Positions 14,426 to 21,668 of a stretch of DNA of 21,668 bases are shown one piece after another; the first letter of the stretch is position 1, and the number at the start of each line of letters is the position of its first letter. Source of the stretch: DATJSJ01 sp035504175 (lineage in GTDB: Bacteria; Pseudomonadota; Alphaproteobacteria; Acetobacterales; Acetobacteraceae); assembly GCA_035504175.1 (NCBI GenBank), contig DATJSJ010000141.1, forward strand, positions 1-21,668, given 5' to 3'. The notes under the pieces are model-generated. The model had not been told where the DNA came from. It searched no databases and saw only the letters and a program-made list of their open reading frames with translations. The translations under genes and the position numbers were made by a program.

Positions 14426-15610
14426 ATGCCGGGCAGAGCGGATCGGCAGCGCTGGGCGACCCTGGCGCTGTTCCTCGGAAACGGCATCGCCATCGGCACC
14501 TGGGCGGGCGCCATTCCCCGGCTGCAGCACGCCCTTGCCCTGTCGCCCGCCCGGCTGAGCCTGGCCCTGCTCGCCTTCGCGGCCGGGGCGGTGATCGCCA
14601 TGCCGCTGGCGGGCCGCCTCGCCTCGCGGGTCGGCGCCGGCCGCCTTGCGATCGCGGCGGCGTTCCTGCTGGCGGTCGCGCTGATGCTGCCGGCGATGGC
14701 ACCCGATCTGCCGCTGCTGGTCGCAGCCGCCGTCGCCATGGGGATCGCCAATGGCAGCATGGACGTGGCGATGAATGCCCGGGCGAGCGAGGTCGAGCGC
14801 CGCCGCGGCCGGCCGCTGATGTCCTCCTTTCACGCCGGCTTCAGCCTCGGTGGCCTGGCCGGCGCGGCGGCCGCCGGATCGCTGGCCGGGGCGGGACTTG
14901 GGCTCGCCGCCTGCCTCGCGGTCGGCGCGGCGGTCGATGCCGGGCTGGCGGGGCTGGCGGCGCCCTGGATCGGCAACGAGAGACACGCGCCGGCAGCGCG
15001 TGGTCCTGGGCGCGGGTTCGCCTGGCCCAGCGCGGCGATGCTCGGTCTCTGCGCCGCGGCGGTGCTCTGCATGATGACCGAGGGCGCGATGATGGATTGG
15101 AGCGCCGTCTATCTGGTGCGCGTGGCGGGCGCCGGGGCCGGCGCGGCGGCGTTCGGCTATGCCGCGTTCTCGATGGCGATGGCGGCCGGGCGGCTGGCCG
15201 GCGACCGGGTGGTTGGCGCATTCGGGGCGCCGCGCGTGGCGCGTACGGGCGGCCTGCTGGCCGCGAGCGGGCTGGCGCTGGCGGTGCTGGTGCCCGTGCC
15301 GGCGGCGGGGATTGCCGGCTTTGCGCTGGTCGGATGCGGCCTGGCCAATGTCGTTCCCACCGTGTTCAGCGCCGCCGCGCGGCTGGGCGTGACGCCGGCC
15401 CGCGGTGTCGCGACGGTTGCCACCATCGGTTATGCGGGATTCCTGGCCGGGCCGCCGCTGATCGGCGGCATCGCCACGTTCGCCGGGCTTCGCGCCGGGC
15501 TGGGGCTGCTGGCCGCGGCCGCGGCGACGATCGGTGCCATGGCGCGCGGGCTGGCGACATCGCCCGGCCGGCGTCGGGCGCCGGCGCGGGCGCCGGCGGG
15601 TCAGACCTGA
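14426..15610 (+). CDS. MFS transporter, YbjJ-like
   Basis: A 394-residue integral membrane protein with about 12 hydrophobic helices and few charged residues. The first repeat holds MPLAGRLASRVGAGRLAI (about residues 52-69), an MFS loop 2-3 signature, and NGSMDVAMNARASEVERRRGRPLMSSFHAGFSLGG is typical of the YbjJ branch. The second half contains MDWSAVYLV and an equivalent AAGRLAGDRVVGAFGA loop. The ATG at 14426 follows GGGGCAGGGG; an in-frame ATG at 14366 would add 20 basic residues. The substrate is unknown: YbjJ-like proteins are usually listed as putative drug or metabolite exporters. Its 3' end overlaps the convergent small membrane gene by 10 bp. Confidence 0.9.
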   Translation: MPGRADRQRWATLALFLGNGIAIGTWAGAIPRLQHALALSPARLSLALLAFAAGAVIAMPLAGRLASRVGAGRLAIAAAFLLAVALMLPAMAPDLPLLVAAAVAMGIANGSMDVAMNARASEVERRRGRPLMSSFHAGFSLGGLAGAAAAGSLAGAGLGLAACLAVGAAVDAGLAGLAAPWIGNERHAPAARGPGRGFAWPSAAMLGLCAAAVLCMMTEGAMMDWSAVYLVRVAGAGAGAAAFGYAAFSMAMAAGRLAGDRVVGAFGAPRVARTGGLLAASGLALAVLVPVPAAGIAGFALVGCGLANVVPTVFSAAARLGVTPARGVATVATIGYAGFLAGPPLIGGIATFAGLRAGLGLLAAAAATIGAMARGLATSPGRRRAPARAPAGQT

Positions 15611-15822
15611 CCGAACCGGTCCTGGCCGGTCGCGGCGGCGCCGGACTCCTCCTCGTCCGGACCCTGCAGGCCCATCAGGTATTCGGCGGCGGTGGAGCGC
15701 GGCGAATGGCTCGCGGCGATGCCCGGATGGTCGACGGCGCCGTCGCCCGGGCCATCGAACATCGGCCCGTAGCACAGGATCCACACGACCAGCCCGAGGG
15801 GGATCAGGAGGAGAGATATCAT
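15601..15822 (-). CDS. small single-pass membrane protein, unknown
   Basis: A 73-residue reading frame starting MISLLLIPLGLVVWILCYGPMFDG, one strong membrane helix at the N-terminus, followed by a polar tail of about 50 residues (AAEYLMGLQGPDEEESG). The ATG at 15822 has GGGAG 10 nt upstream; a GTG at 15831 is the alternative. The last 10 bp overlap the end of the MFS gene on the other strand. I do not recognise a family. Small N-anchored proteins of this kind are common in alphaproteobacteria, and the helix is not expected from a random antisense frame, but coding status is not proven. The following 190 bp up to the PEP-CTERM gene hold nothing I can identify. Confidence 0.45.
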   Translation of the reverse strand: MISLLLIPLGLVVWILCYGPMFDGPGDGAVDHPGIAASHSPRSTAAEYLMGLQGPDEEESGAAATGQDRFGQV

Positions 15823-16013
15823 GGCCGGCACACTCCCATTGCCATTTCCGCCCGCGCCCGGCGCAGCCGCCGGAACGGGACCCTAGGGAGACGCCGGTTG
15901 CAATCCGATGTCAGCCCGCTTGCCGAAGGGCAACAGAGTGTTACACGCCGACGCTCATTGCGCCAGCGAACGCGGGCGGCGGGCGCGCAGGCCGCGCCGC
16001 CCCGCAGACGAAA

Positions 16014-16601
16014 TTACGCGTCCTGGCGCGGCCGGCGGCGGCGCACCAGACCGAGTCCGACCAGCCCGGCGCCGAGCAGGCCGAGCGACGCGGGCTCAGG
16101 GACCGAGGTCGAGCTCGGATCCTGGGTGAGGGTGAAGGTGTAGCCCTCGTACACCGTGCTTCCTCCGTCCGCGATGGTCAGAATGGCACCATCGGCGAAA
16201 TGCACGGTGAAAGTTGTCGGGTTCAGGTTGATCGTGTTGCTGTAGGTATTCCAAGTTCCGGATGCATCACAGCCATTGTTGCACGAAGTCACGGCGGTGC
16301 CATCCGACAGATTCAGAAAATCGGCCGTAAGATTTGAGTTGTTGCTGGTATTGCCAATGCCAAACAAATTGTACGAGACCGGTTTGTTCACGGTCAGGTT
16401 GAGATTGAGCGCGACATCGAGCGTATTCTGGCCGTTGCTCAGCGTTCCGCCGAGAGCTCCCGCAACAAGATTGGTGCCCGCGAAGCTGGACGTCGCCTCG
16501 AACGTCCCCGTCAGCAGGATTGACGCCGCGGCCGGCTGCGCGCCGACGAGGAGCGGTGCGGCGATCAGCCCAGCCGTCGCGAGTAAGAGCCGTGCGTTCA
16601 T
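16014..16601 (-). CDS. PEP-CTERM sorting domain protein
   Basis: A 195-residue exported protein. It has a signal peptide (MNARLLLATAGLIAAPLLVGAQPAAA) and a Thr/Asn/Ser-rich beta-type body of low complexity (residues 27-165). The C-terminal sorting signal is SVPEPASLGLLGAGLVGLGLVRRRRPRQDA: VPEP, one membrane helix and an Arg cluster. Such proteins are cut and sorted by exosortase (EpsH/Xrt) and linked to exopolysaccharide and floc or biofilm matrix. Two Cys (SCNNGCDAS) could form a small disulfide loop. The body is visibly richer in A/T than its neighbours, as is common for these fast-evolving surface proteins. No exosortase is in the window. Expression is probably sigma-54-dependent, given the promoter at 16648-16664. 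Confidence 0.93.
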   Translation of the reverse strand: MNARLLLATAGLIAAPLLVGAQPAAASILLTGTFEATSSFAGTNLVAGALGGTLSNGQNTLDVALNLNLTVNKPVSYNLFGIGNTSNNSNLTADFLNLSDGTAVTSCNNGCDASGTWNTYSNTINLNPTTFTVHFADGAILTIADGGSTVYEGYTFTLTQDPSSTSVPEPASLGLLGAGLVGLGLVRRRRPRQDA

Positions 16602-16647
16602 TTTCTTTGGAACCTTTCGAGAACCCAAACCTTGGCCCAATTGTAAC

Positions 16648-16664
16648 AGCAAGACCCGTGCCAG
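16648..16664 (-). promoter_or_regulatory. sigma-54 (RpoN) -24/-12 promoter of the PEP-CTERM gene
   Basis: The minus strand reads CTGGCACGGGTCTTGCT, matching the RpoN consensus YTGGCACGRNNNTTGCW at every defined position. The -24 GG (16662-16661) and -12 GC (16650-16649) are separated by exactly 10 nt. Transcription would start near 16637, leaving a leader of about 36 nt before the ATG at 16601. Sigma-54 and the PrsK/PrsR two-component pair are known to control PEP-CTERM genes in floc-forming bacteria. Confidence 0.85.
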
Positions 16665-16713
16665 ATCAGAAAGACAGGCGTTTTCAAATCGTTGCCGGCC
16701 GGCCGGGCGCGGC

Positions 16714-16736
16714 CTTGTACCGTACGTGTAACGCAA
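16714..16736. promoter_or_regulatory. possible activator site upstream of the sigma-54 promoter
   Basis: TTGTACCGTACGTGTAACGCAA (16715-16736) includes the dyads GTACCGTAC and CGTACG and stands out from the GC-rich flank. It lies about 80-100 bp upstream of the predicted start, the usual location for an enhancer-binding protein. No known consensus was matched. Confidence 0.25.
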
Positions 16737-16796
16737 ACGGACGCCGGCCCTGCCATTGCCTGCGGCCGGAGGGTTCCGGCGTCGCTCCCGGCCTGC

Positions 16797-16818
16797 GCCG
16801 GCGCTGCACTGCGCCGGC
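16797..16818 (-). terminator. GC-rich hairpin after pepP
   Basis: GCCGGCGC (16797-16804) and GCGCCGGC (16811-16818) form an 8-bp stem with a 6-nt loop, about 60 nt downstream of the pepP stop. There is no T-run, so termination is only a guess. Confidence 0.3.
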
Positions 16819-16876
16819 TGGCGGTTCGGGGCATGCCGCCGATGCCGGCCCGCAATCGTGGGTGGTGGAGAGCTCC

Positions 16877-18748
16877 TCAGCCAGCCGCTATCGGCGCACA
16901 GGCTTGCAGCAGCCAGGCCCGGGCCGACCCGTCCAGGCGCGGGCCGATCTCCGCCGCCACCCGGGCATGGTAGGCATCCAGCCAGGCGATCTCGTCTTCC
17001 GCCAGCAGCGAGGGCTCGATCAGCCGGTGGTCGAACGGCGCCAGCGTCAGCACTTCGAAGCAGAGGAACGGCTTGGCGGCATCCGGCCGTTCGGCCGGCT
17101 GCACCAGCAGCAGGTTCTCCAGCCGGATGCCGTATTCGCCGGGCCGGTAGTAGCCGGGCTCATCCGACAGGATCATCCCGGCTTCCAGCGGCACCGGCCG
17201 CGCCGCGCGTGACAGCCCGGCCGGGCCCTCGTGCACCGAGAGGAAACTGCCGACCCCGTGGCCGGTGCCGTGATCGTAGTCGAGCCCCACTTCCCAGAGC
17301 GCGCGGCGGGCGAAGGCGTCGAGATGCGGCCCGGCCACGCCCTTGGGAAAGCACAGCCTGGCGATGGCGATGTGGCCCTTCAGCACCCGGGTGAAACGGT
17401 CGCGCAGTTCGGCGGGCGGGGTGCCGCGCCCGGTCCAGAGCGTGCGGGTCACGTCCGTGGTGCCGTCCGGATACTGCCCGCCGCTGTCGACCAGGTAGAG
17501 CTCGTCCGCCCGCACCGGCCGATCCGACACCGGCGTCACCCGGTAGTGGATCACCGCGCCGTGCTCGCCGGCGCCGGAGATCGCCGGGAAGCTCTCGCCG
17601 CGGAATTCCGGTGCCTCGGCGCGGAAGGCAAGCAGCCTCGCGGCCGCGGACAGTTCCGTCTCGGTGCCGGCCGGTCCCGCCTCGGCCATGAAGTGCAGGA
17701 ACCGGCACAGAGCGACGGCATCGCGCGCCTGGGCGCGGCGGGCACCCTCCTGCTCCGCCGGGTTCTTGCAGGCCTTGGGCAGGAGGCAGGGGTCGGGACC
17801 GGCGACCACCGTGGCGCCGGCGGCGCGCAAGGTCTGCGCGAACCAGGCCGGCGAGCCGGCGGGATCGACCCGGACCCGTTGCCCGGCCAGCGCCGCCAGC
17901 GCCTCCGGCAGAGCCTTGCGCGGTTCCACCGCGACGGCATTGCCGAGCGACTCCTGCACCGCCGGCGCCAGCCGCGCCGGATCGAGGAACAGGGTCGCCC
18001 GCCCGTCCGCGTGGGCGATGACGAAGCCGAGCGCAAAGGGCGTGAACGGCACGTCGGCGCCGCGCAGGTTGAGCAGCCAGCAGAGTGAGGCCGGATCGCT
18101 GACGATCGCCGCAGCCTGGCCGGCCGTGGCCAGTGCCTGGCCGATCTCGGCCCGTTTTTCTGCGGCACTTCGGCCGGCGAATGCGAGCGGCTGCGCCACC
18201 ACCGGCCCGCCCGGCCGGGCGGGCCGGTCGGACCAGATCGCATCCACCGGGTTCGACGCCACAGCCACCATGGCGAGCCCCGACTCGGTGAACCGGGCCA
18301 GCCCTTCCTCGCTGATCAGCCACGGGTCATAGCCGATCCGTGCCCCCTCGGGCGCGGCCTGGCGCAGCCACGGCGCGGGCGGCTCCTCGGTGATATGCCG
18401 CCGTTCCCAGAGCGACGGGTCAGTTTCCGCCTCCGCCTGCAGCACGTAGCGCCCGTCGGTGAACAGCGCCGCCTGATCGGCGAGCACCACCGCCAGCCCC
18501 GCGCTGCCGCTGAAGCCGGTGAGCCAGGCGAGGCGTTCCGCGGCCGCCGGCACGTATTCCCCGAGATGTTCGTCGGCGCGGGGCACGATGAAGCCGTTCA
18601 GTCCCTGCCGCTGCAGCTCCGCCCGCAGCGCCGCGAGCCGCGCCGACCGATCCGGTGGCGGCCGATCCGGCGACGCGGGTCCGGGCTGAGCCAGATCCGG
18701 CCTTGCCTCAGCCTGGGGCCGCACCGTCTTGGCCGGGTCCGCCTGCAT
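16877..18748 (-). CDS. pepP: Xaa-Pro aminopeptidase (aminopeptidase P, M24B)
   Basis: A 623-residue cytosolic metallopeptidase that removes N-terminal residues preceding proline. It has the long three-domain form of eukaryotic-type/alphaproteobacterial aminopeptidase P: two creatinase-like N domains (about 35-325) and a pita-bread catalytic domain (about 335-570). A short C-terminal extension (FLCFEVLTLAPFDHRLIEPSLL) is typical of this subgroup. The dinuclear metal ligands D421 (YLVDSGGQY), D432 (GTTDVTRTLW), H497 (GTGHGVG), E530 (SDEPGYY) and E544 (GIRLEN) are all present. ATG 18748 has GAGGG upstream at a fitting distance. The first ~33 residues are Pro/Ala-rich and could be a dispensable extension. 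It appears to be a single-gene unit, divergent from the DUF1127 gene across 183 bp of partly A/T-rich spacer. Confidence 0.95.
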   Translation of the reverse strand: MQADPAKTVRPQAEARPDLAQPGPASPDRPPPDRSARLAALRAELQRQGLNGFIVPRADEHLGEYVPAAAERLAWLTGFSGSAGLAVVLADQAALFTDGRYVLQAEAETDPSLWERRHITEEPPAPWLRQAAPEGARIGYDPWLISEEGLARFTESGLAMVAVASNPVDAIWSDRPARPGGPVVAQPLAFAGRSAAEKRAEIGQALATAGQAAAIVSDPASLCWLLNLRGADVPFTPFALGFVIAHADGRATLFLDPARLAPAVQESLGNAVAVEPRKALPEALAALAGQRVRVDPAGSPAWFAQTLRAAGATVVAGPDPCLLPKACKNPAEQEGARRAQARDAVALCRFLHFMAEAGPAGTETELSAAARLLAFRAEAPEFRGESFPAISGAGEHGAVIHYRVTPVSDRPVRADELYLVDSGGQYPDGTTDVTRTLWTGRGTPPAELRDRFTRVLKGHIAIARLCFPKGVAGPHLDAFARRALWEVGLDYDHGTGHGVGSFLSVHEGPAGLSRAARPVPLEAGMILSDEPGYYRPGEYGIRLENLLLVQPAERPDAAKPFLCFEVLTLAPFDHRLIEPSLLAEDEIAWLDAYHARVAAEIGPRLDGSARAWLLQACAPIAAG

Positions 18749-18931
18749 TCGCCGCCCTCATAAGAGTTTCCCAATTATGACATAACTCACACCGTGACCA
18801 TGCGTTGAGCACATGGCTGGCGGGCCAAGCCGGCACGTACGGAGTCGCTGCCGCAGCATTATGTTGCGCTGCGAAACGCCCCGCAGCCGCCAGTGCGGCT
18901 CGGGGGCCGGACCTGACCGAGGACTACAGCC

Positions 18932-19204
18932 ATGAACGCACATGTTGCCAAGGACGAAATCTTCTTCTCGCCGGTCGCGGGGGAAAAGCTCAGCCGGCCG
19001 GTCGCCGGCCCCCGCCACAGCGGCGGTGTCGCGGGCCTGCTGCGGCGGCTGGCGGCGGCGGTTCCGGCGGCGATCCATCGCCACGCGGTCATCGCCGAGC
19101 TGAACATGCTCTCGGACCGCGAGCTTTCGGATATCGGCCTCACCCGGCCGGAGGTGGGACGCGTGTTCGACGCCGGCTTCCTCGCGTCCCGGCGCGGCGC
19201 CTGA
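18932..19204 (+). CDS. DUF1127 (YjiS-like) small protein
   Basis: A 90-residue protein. The C-terminal half (about 46-85) has the DUF1127 pattern HRHAVIAELNMLSDRELSDIGLTRPEVGRVFDAGF, a basic amphipathic helix followed by L-x-D-x-x-L-x-D-I-G-L. Short DUF1127 proteins in alphaproteobacteria have been linked to phosphate/carbon balance and RNA turnover; this longer form has an N-terminal extension without a recognised domain. The ATG at 18932 has a modest CGAGG 9 nt upstream. It is monocistronic: a strong hairpin follows and the next gene is convergent. The A/T-rich stretch around 18762-18800 may contain its promoter and that of divergent pepP; no clear hexamers were assigned. Confidence 0.9.
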   Translation: MNAHVAKDEIFFSPVAGEKLSRPVAGPRHSGGVAGLLRRLAAAVPAAIHRHAVIAELNMLSDRELSDIGLTRPEVGRVFDAGFLASRRGA

Positions 19205-19235
19205 CCCTCTCCCGGCGGGCCGGCCCCGGCGGATC

Positions 19236-19264
19236 CTCCGTCCGACCCACGCGGTCGGACGGAG
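19236..19264 (+). terminator. strong hairpin after the DUF1127 gene
   Basis: CTCCGTCCGACC (19236-19247) and GGTCGGACGGAG (19253-19264) form a perfect 12-bp stem with a 5-nt loop, 32 nt after the DUF1127 stop. There is no T-run, so it may act as a terminator or as an mRNA 3' barrier. The rest of the 194-bp gap to nadK shows nothing further. Confidence 0.5.
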
Positions 19265-19398
19265 CCCCGCCTGCGGCATGACCCGCAAGCGGGCGAACCT
19301 GCCGCCTGAACCACGATCGCCGGAGGTGGGCTGATCCGAGGCGGGGGTCGCGCGGCGCGGCCGGTGCGATCCCACCCCTTGCGTCAGGGACCGTCGGA

Positions 19399-20250
19399 TC
19401 AGACGGTGAATTGCTCGGCGATGATACGCTCCGACAGGCCCTGATCCGGGTCGAACAGGATCGTCACCCCGATTGAGCGGTCCTCGCTGACCGCGACCGA
19501 GACCACGCGCCGCACCTCGGTGAAATCCGCGACCGCGGCGACCGGACGCTTGTCCGCCTCCAGTACCTCGAACAGCACGTCGGCCGAGCTCGGAAGGAGT
19601 GCGCCGCGCCAGCGCCGTGGCCGGAAGGCGGAAATCGGCGTCAGCGGCAGCAGATTGGCCGAAAGCGGCACGATCGGCCCGTGCGCCGACAGGTTGTACG
19701 CCGTCGAGCCCGCCGGGGTCGAAATCAGCACCCCGTCGCAGCTCAGCTCCGGCAGGCGCACCCGTCCGTCGATGGAAATCCGGATTTTCGCGGTCTGGCG
19801 GAGCTGGCGCAGCAGCGAGACCTCGTTCAGTGCCAGGGCCTCCTCGACCGCGCCGGCCTGGGTGATGGCGTGCATGCGCAGCGGATTCAGCACCGCCGCC
19901 TGCGCCCGGGCGATCCGCCCCGGCAGGTCCTCCTCCTGATAGGCATTCATCAGGAAGCCGACCGAGCCGCAATTCATCCCGTACACCGGCGTGCGGCGGC
20001 CCAGCAGCCGGTGCATCGTCTCCAGCATGAACCCGTCGCCGCCGAGAGCGACGATCACCTCCGCCTCGTCGAACGGGGCATCTCCGTAGCGCTCGATCAG
20101 GCGCGCGCGGCTGTCGCAGGCAAGGTCGGTCGCGGCGGCGGCGAAAGCCAGCCGGGACACGGAAACCGGGTCAGTTCCGGCGTCCTTGCCCGGCGCCGCG
20201 GGCGAATCCGGCAGGATCGGCGCGCCGGGAGCGTCGTCCGGCGGACTCAC
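19399..20250 (-). CDS. nadK: NAD kinase
   Basis: A 283-residue cytoplasmic enzyme that phosphorylates NAD to NADP with ATP or polyphosphate. Diagnostic motifs are VALGGDGFMLETMH (GGDG at residues 70-73), NCGSVGFLMN (93-102) and STPAGSTAYNLSAHGPIVP, which together form the nucleotide sites; the GGDG aspartate is the catalytic residue of the family. Homologues usually begin near SRLAFAAAAT (32), so the first ~30 Pro/Asp/Ala-rich residues from GTG 20250 may be an over-extension; GTG 20160 is the alternative start. It lies 31 bp after the amidase gene in the same direction and is likely its operon partner. Confidence 0.95.
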   Translation of the reverse strand: MSPPDDAPGAPILPDSPAAPGKDAGTDPVSVSRLAFAAAATDLACDSRARLIERYGDAPFDEAEVIVALGGDGFMLETMHRLLGRRTPVYGMNCGSVGFLMNAYQEEDLPGRIARAQAAVLNPLRMHAITQAGAVEEALALNEVSLLRQLRQTAKIRISIDGRVRLPELSCDGVLISTPAGSTAYNLSAHGPIVPLSANLLPLTPISAFRPRRWRGALLPSSADVLFEVLEADKRPVAAVADFTEVRRVVSVAVSEDRSIGVTILFDPDQGLSERIIAEQFTV

Positions 20251-20281
20251 GGGCGCCGCCCCCGGCGGGACCGGATGCCGG

Positions 20282-21118
20282 TCAGGCGAGCCGCCGGTGT
20301 TCCAGCACCGGCATGTCGCGCCGGACCCGCGCGGTCAGCGCCGGATCGATCCGCGCCGAGGCCCAGCCGGTGCCGCTCGCCTGCCGCGCCGCGACATCGC
20401 CCCAGGGGTCGCAGATCAGCGAATGGCCGTAGGTGAAGCGCGGCTCGCCGCCGCCGTCGAGATGCCGGCCCCAGGTTGCCGGGGCGGCAATCCAACATTG
20501 CGTCTCGATCGCCCGCGCCCGCACCAGCACCTCCCAATGATCCTTGCCGGTCTGCAGCGTGAAGGCGGCCGGCAGCACGATCAGCTCCGCGCCCGCCCGG
20601 CGCAGCGACAGGAACAGCTCGGGGAAGCGCAGGTCGTAGCAGATGGCGCAGCCGAGCCGCAGGCCGCCGGCATCGCAGGTGACGACCGCCTCGCCGCCGC
20701 CGAACGTGGCGCTTTCGCGATAGCCGGTCCCGTCCGGGGCGACGATGTCGAACAGGTGAATCTTGCGGTAGCGCGCGATTTCCTGTCCGTCGGGGTCGAA
20801 CACCAGCGTCGTGTTGAACAGCCGCTCGCCGTCGCGCTCGCCGATCGAGCCGCCGTGCAGGGTGAGGCGCAGCCGTCGCGCCAGGTCGCGCAGCATCTCG
20901 TATGCCGGCCCGCCCGAGAGGTTCGAGCCGGGCGCCGGCAACGCTTCCGACGCGGCGAATTTCGTCGCCCGGTCGCCGCCGAGACAGGTCCACATCTCCG
21001 GCAGCGCCACCAGCTCGGGCCGGTCCTCCGCCGCGGCCCGCTCGATCAGGGCGCGCGCCTGGGCGAGGTTCGCCGGCTTGTCGGCGCCCGGATTCATCTG
21101 CACCACACTCACACGCAT
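20282..21118 (-). CDS. carbon-nitrogen hydrolase, Nit1-type deaminated glutathione amidase
   Basis: A 278-residue nitrilase-superfamily amidase. The catalytic triad is complete: E41 (ALPEMW), K119 (YRKIHLFDI) and C160 (GCAICYDLRFPELF). The KIHLFD and CYDLRFPE wording is that of the Nit1/NitFhit branch, whose bacterial and yeast members hydrolyse deaminated glutathione, a metabolite repair step; omega-amidase-type activity is the main alternative. ATG 21118 has GGAG about 8 nt upstream; the long in-frame extension to 21589 is antisense to the neighbouring frame and is rejected. It sits between the membrane/coiled-coil gene (37-bp gap) and nadK (31-bp gap), consistent with a three-gene operon. 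Confidence 0.92.
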   Translation of the reverse strand: MRVSVVQMNPGADKPANLAQARALIERAAAEDRPELVALPEMWTCLGGDRATKFAASEALPAPGSNLSGGPAYEMLRDLARRLRLTLHGGSIGERDGERLFNTTLVFDPDGQEIARYRKIHLFDIVAPDGTGYRESATFGGGEAVVTCDAGGLRLGCAICYDLRFPELFLSLRRAGAELIVLPAAFTLQTGKDHWEVLVRARAIETQCWIAAPATWGRHLDGGGEPRFTYGHSLICDPWGDVAARQASGTGWASARIDPALTARVRRDMPVLEHRRLA

Positions 21119-21155
21119 CGCCGCTCTCCGTTCGTGCCCGAGCCTGCGCCGCGGG

Positions 21156-21665
21156 TCACGGCCAGTCCAGCCGCGGTTCGCTACGACCGCGCGTCGGCAT
21201 GCGGTTGCTCCGCGCCGCCTCCGTGGGCCCCGGCCCAGCCGGGGAGCGCGCGGGTGGCACCGGGATGTCCATCGGCGGCGGCGCCGCCGATGGCGGGGCG
21301 GCGGCCGGGCGGACGATGCGCGGCCGCGAATCCGGCTCGGCCGGGGCGGGCGGGATCGGCGGACGCGCCGCGGCTTGCCGCGCCGCCGGCTGTTCCGCCA
21401 GGCCGAAGCGCGGCACGGCGGCGCCGCGCATTGCCGCGGCTGGCGGGTGCTCGTGCTCGGCCGGGCCCGGCTCCGGCAGGCGCAGGGCGAGCATGCGGAT
21501 CTCGCCTTGAATCTCATCGAGCCGCGCCTCCAGCCCTTCGAGCCGCCCTTTGAGGCCGAACACGCTGAACGGCATGCACAGGAACGCAAGCAGCAGCAGC
21601 GCCAGTGGCACCAGCAGCAGCCCCGGCAGCCACCACGGCATCCAGCCTGGAATGGCGAACGGCAT
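21156..21665 (-). CDS. membrane-anchored protein with short coiled coil and Pro/Ala-rich tail
   Basis: A 169-residue protein beginning MPFAIPGWMPWWLPGLLLVPLALLLLAFLCMPFSVFG, one long hydrophobic segment (about 10-36). A short heptad-like helix, LKGRLEGLEARLDEIQGEIRMLALRL (38-63), follows, then about 100 disordered residues rich in Pro, Ala and Arg. The most likely topology is an inner-membrane anchor with a helical oligomerising stretch. I do not recognise a characterised family; similar proteins occur upstream of nitrilase-type genes in Acetobacteraceae as far as I recall. The ATG at 21665 is 3 bp from the window end, so a start further upstream cannot be excluded. Confidence 0.65.
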   Translation of the reverse strand: MPFAIPGWMPWWLPGLLLVPLALLLLAFLCMPFSVFGLKGRLEGLEARLDEIQGEIRMLALRLPEPGPAEHEHPPAAAMRGAAVPRFGLAEQPAARQAAARPPIPPAPAEPDSRPRIVRPAAAPPSAAPPPMDIPVPPARSPAGPGPTEAARSNRMPTRGRSEPRLDWP

Positions 21666-21668
21666 GAC

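Noticed and set aside
14195..15784. 529-residue minus-strand frame opposite the MFS gene
   Set aside because: Arg/Gly/Pro/Gln-rich translation without hydrophobic core or motif; it is the antisense image of a clear membrane transporter.
18749..18931. Specific -35/-10 promoters in the pepP/DUF1127 spacer
   Set aside because: A/T-rich hexamers such as CATAAT occur, but no partner at proper spacing convinced me on either strand.

Overview
The window is about 21.7 kb of very GC-rich, densely coded DNA with GTG starts, ATGA stop/start overlaps and GGAG-type ribosome binding sites. The gene set points to a Rhodospirillales/Acetobacteraceae-like alphaproteobacterium: a DUF6513/DUF447 pair from methylotroph C1 metabolism, a DUF1127 protein, a PEP-CTERM protein, and a nitrilase next to NAD kinase. 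The placement is inferred from gene content only. I found no tRNA, rRNA, transposase, phage gene or CRISPR array.

Layout. (1) 1-1867 (+): 3' part of a dihydropteroate-synthase-like DUF6513 gene and an overlapping DUF447 gene, normally linked to tetrahydromethanopterin (H4MPT) C1 metabolism. (2) 1887-7569: a sugar-acid catabolic unit. A divergent GntR/FCD repressor faces a four-gene operon: zinc dehydrogenase of the RspB/L-gulonate 5-dehydrogenase type, mannitol-dehydrogenase-family (fructuronate reductase-like) enzyme, mannonate dehydratase UxuA, and a periplasmic sugar-binding protein without its ABC partners. The enzymes fit hexonate > fructuronate > mannonate > 2-keto-3-deoxygluconate. (3) 7578-7719: an A/T-rich nested inverted repeat between two convergent genes. 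(4) 7718-9355 (-): a GMC flavoprotein oxidoreductase. (5) 9428-13416 (-): folE (GTP cyclohydrolase I), a Tat-exported SUOX-fold pterin-binding-type protein (PruR-like), a membrane PAS-GGDEF-EAL protein (DcpA-like), and a translationally coupled 90-aa protein of unknown function. (6) 13593-15610 (+): a methyltransferase and an MFS transporter. (7) 15601-18748 (-): a small membrane protein, a PEP-CTERM protein behind a near-ideal sigma-54 promoter, and aminopeptidase P. (8) 18932-19204 (+): DUF1127. (9) 19399-21665 (-): a membrane/coiled-coil protein, a Nit1-type amidase and NAD kinase, apparently one operon.

The most interesting unit is folE-pruR-dcpA. In Agrobacterium tumefaciens a periplasmic pterin-binding protein, PruR, sets the balance of a dual diguanylate cyclase/phosphodiesterase, DcpA, through its periplasmic region. 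Here the first pterin-synthesis gene lies directly upstream of the sensor pair, so ligand production, perception and c-di-GMP output sit side by side. A hairpin with a T-run and three 11-bp-spaced repeats lie between folE and pruR. The second notable signal is the sigma-54 promoter of the PEP-CTERM gene, which suggests control by the PrsK/PrsR-type system known for such proteins.
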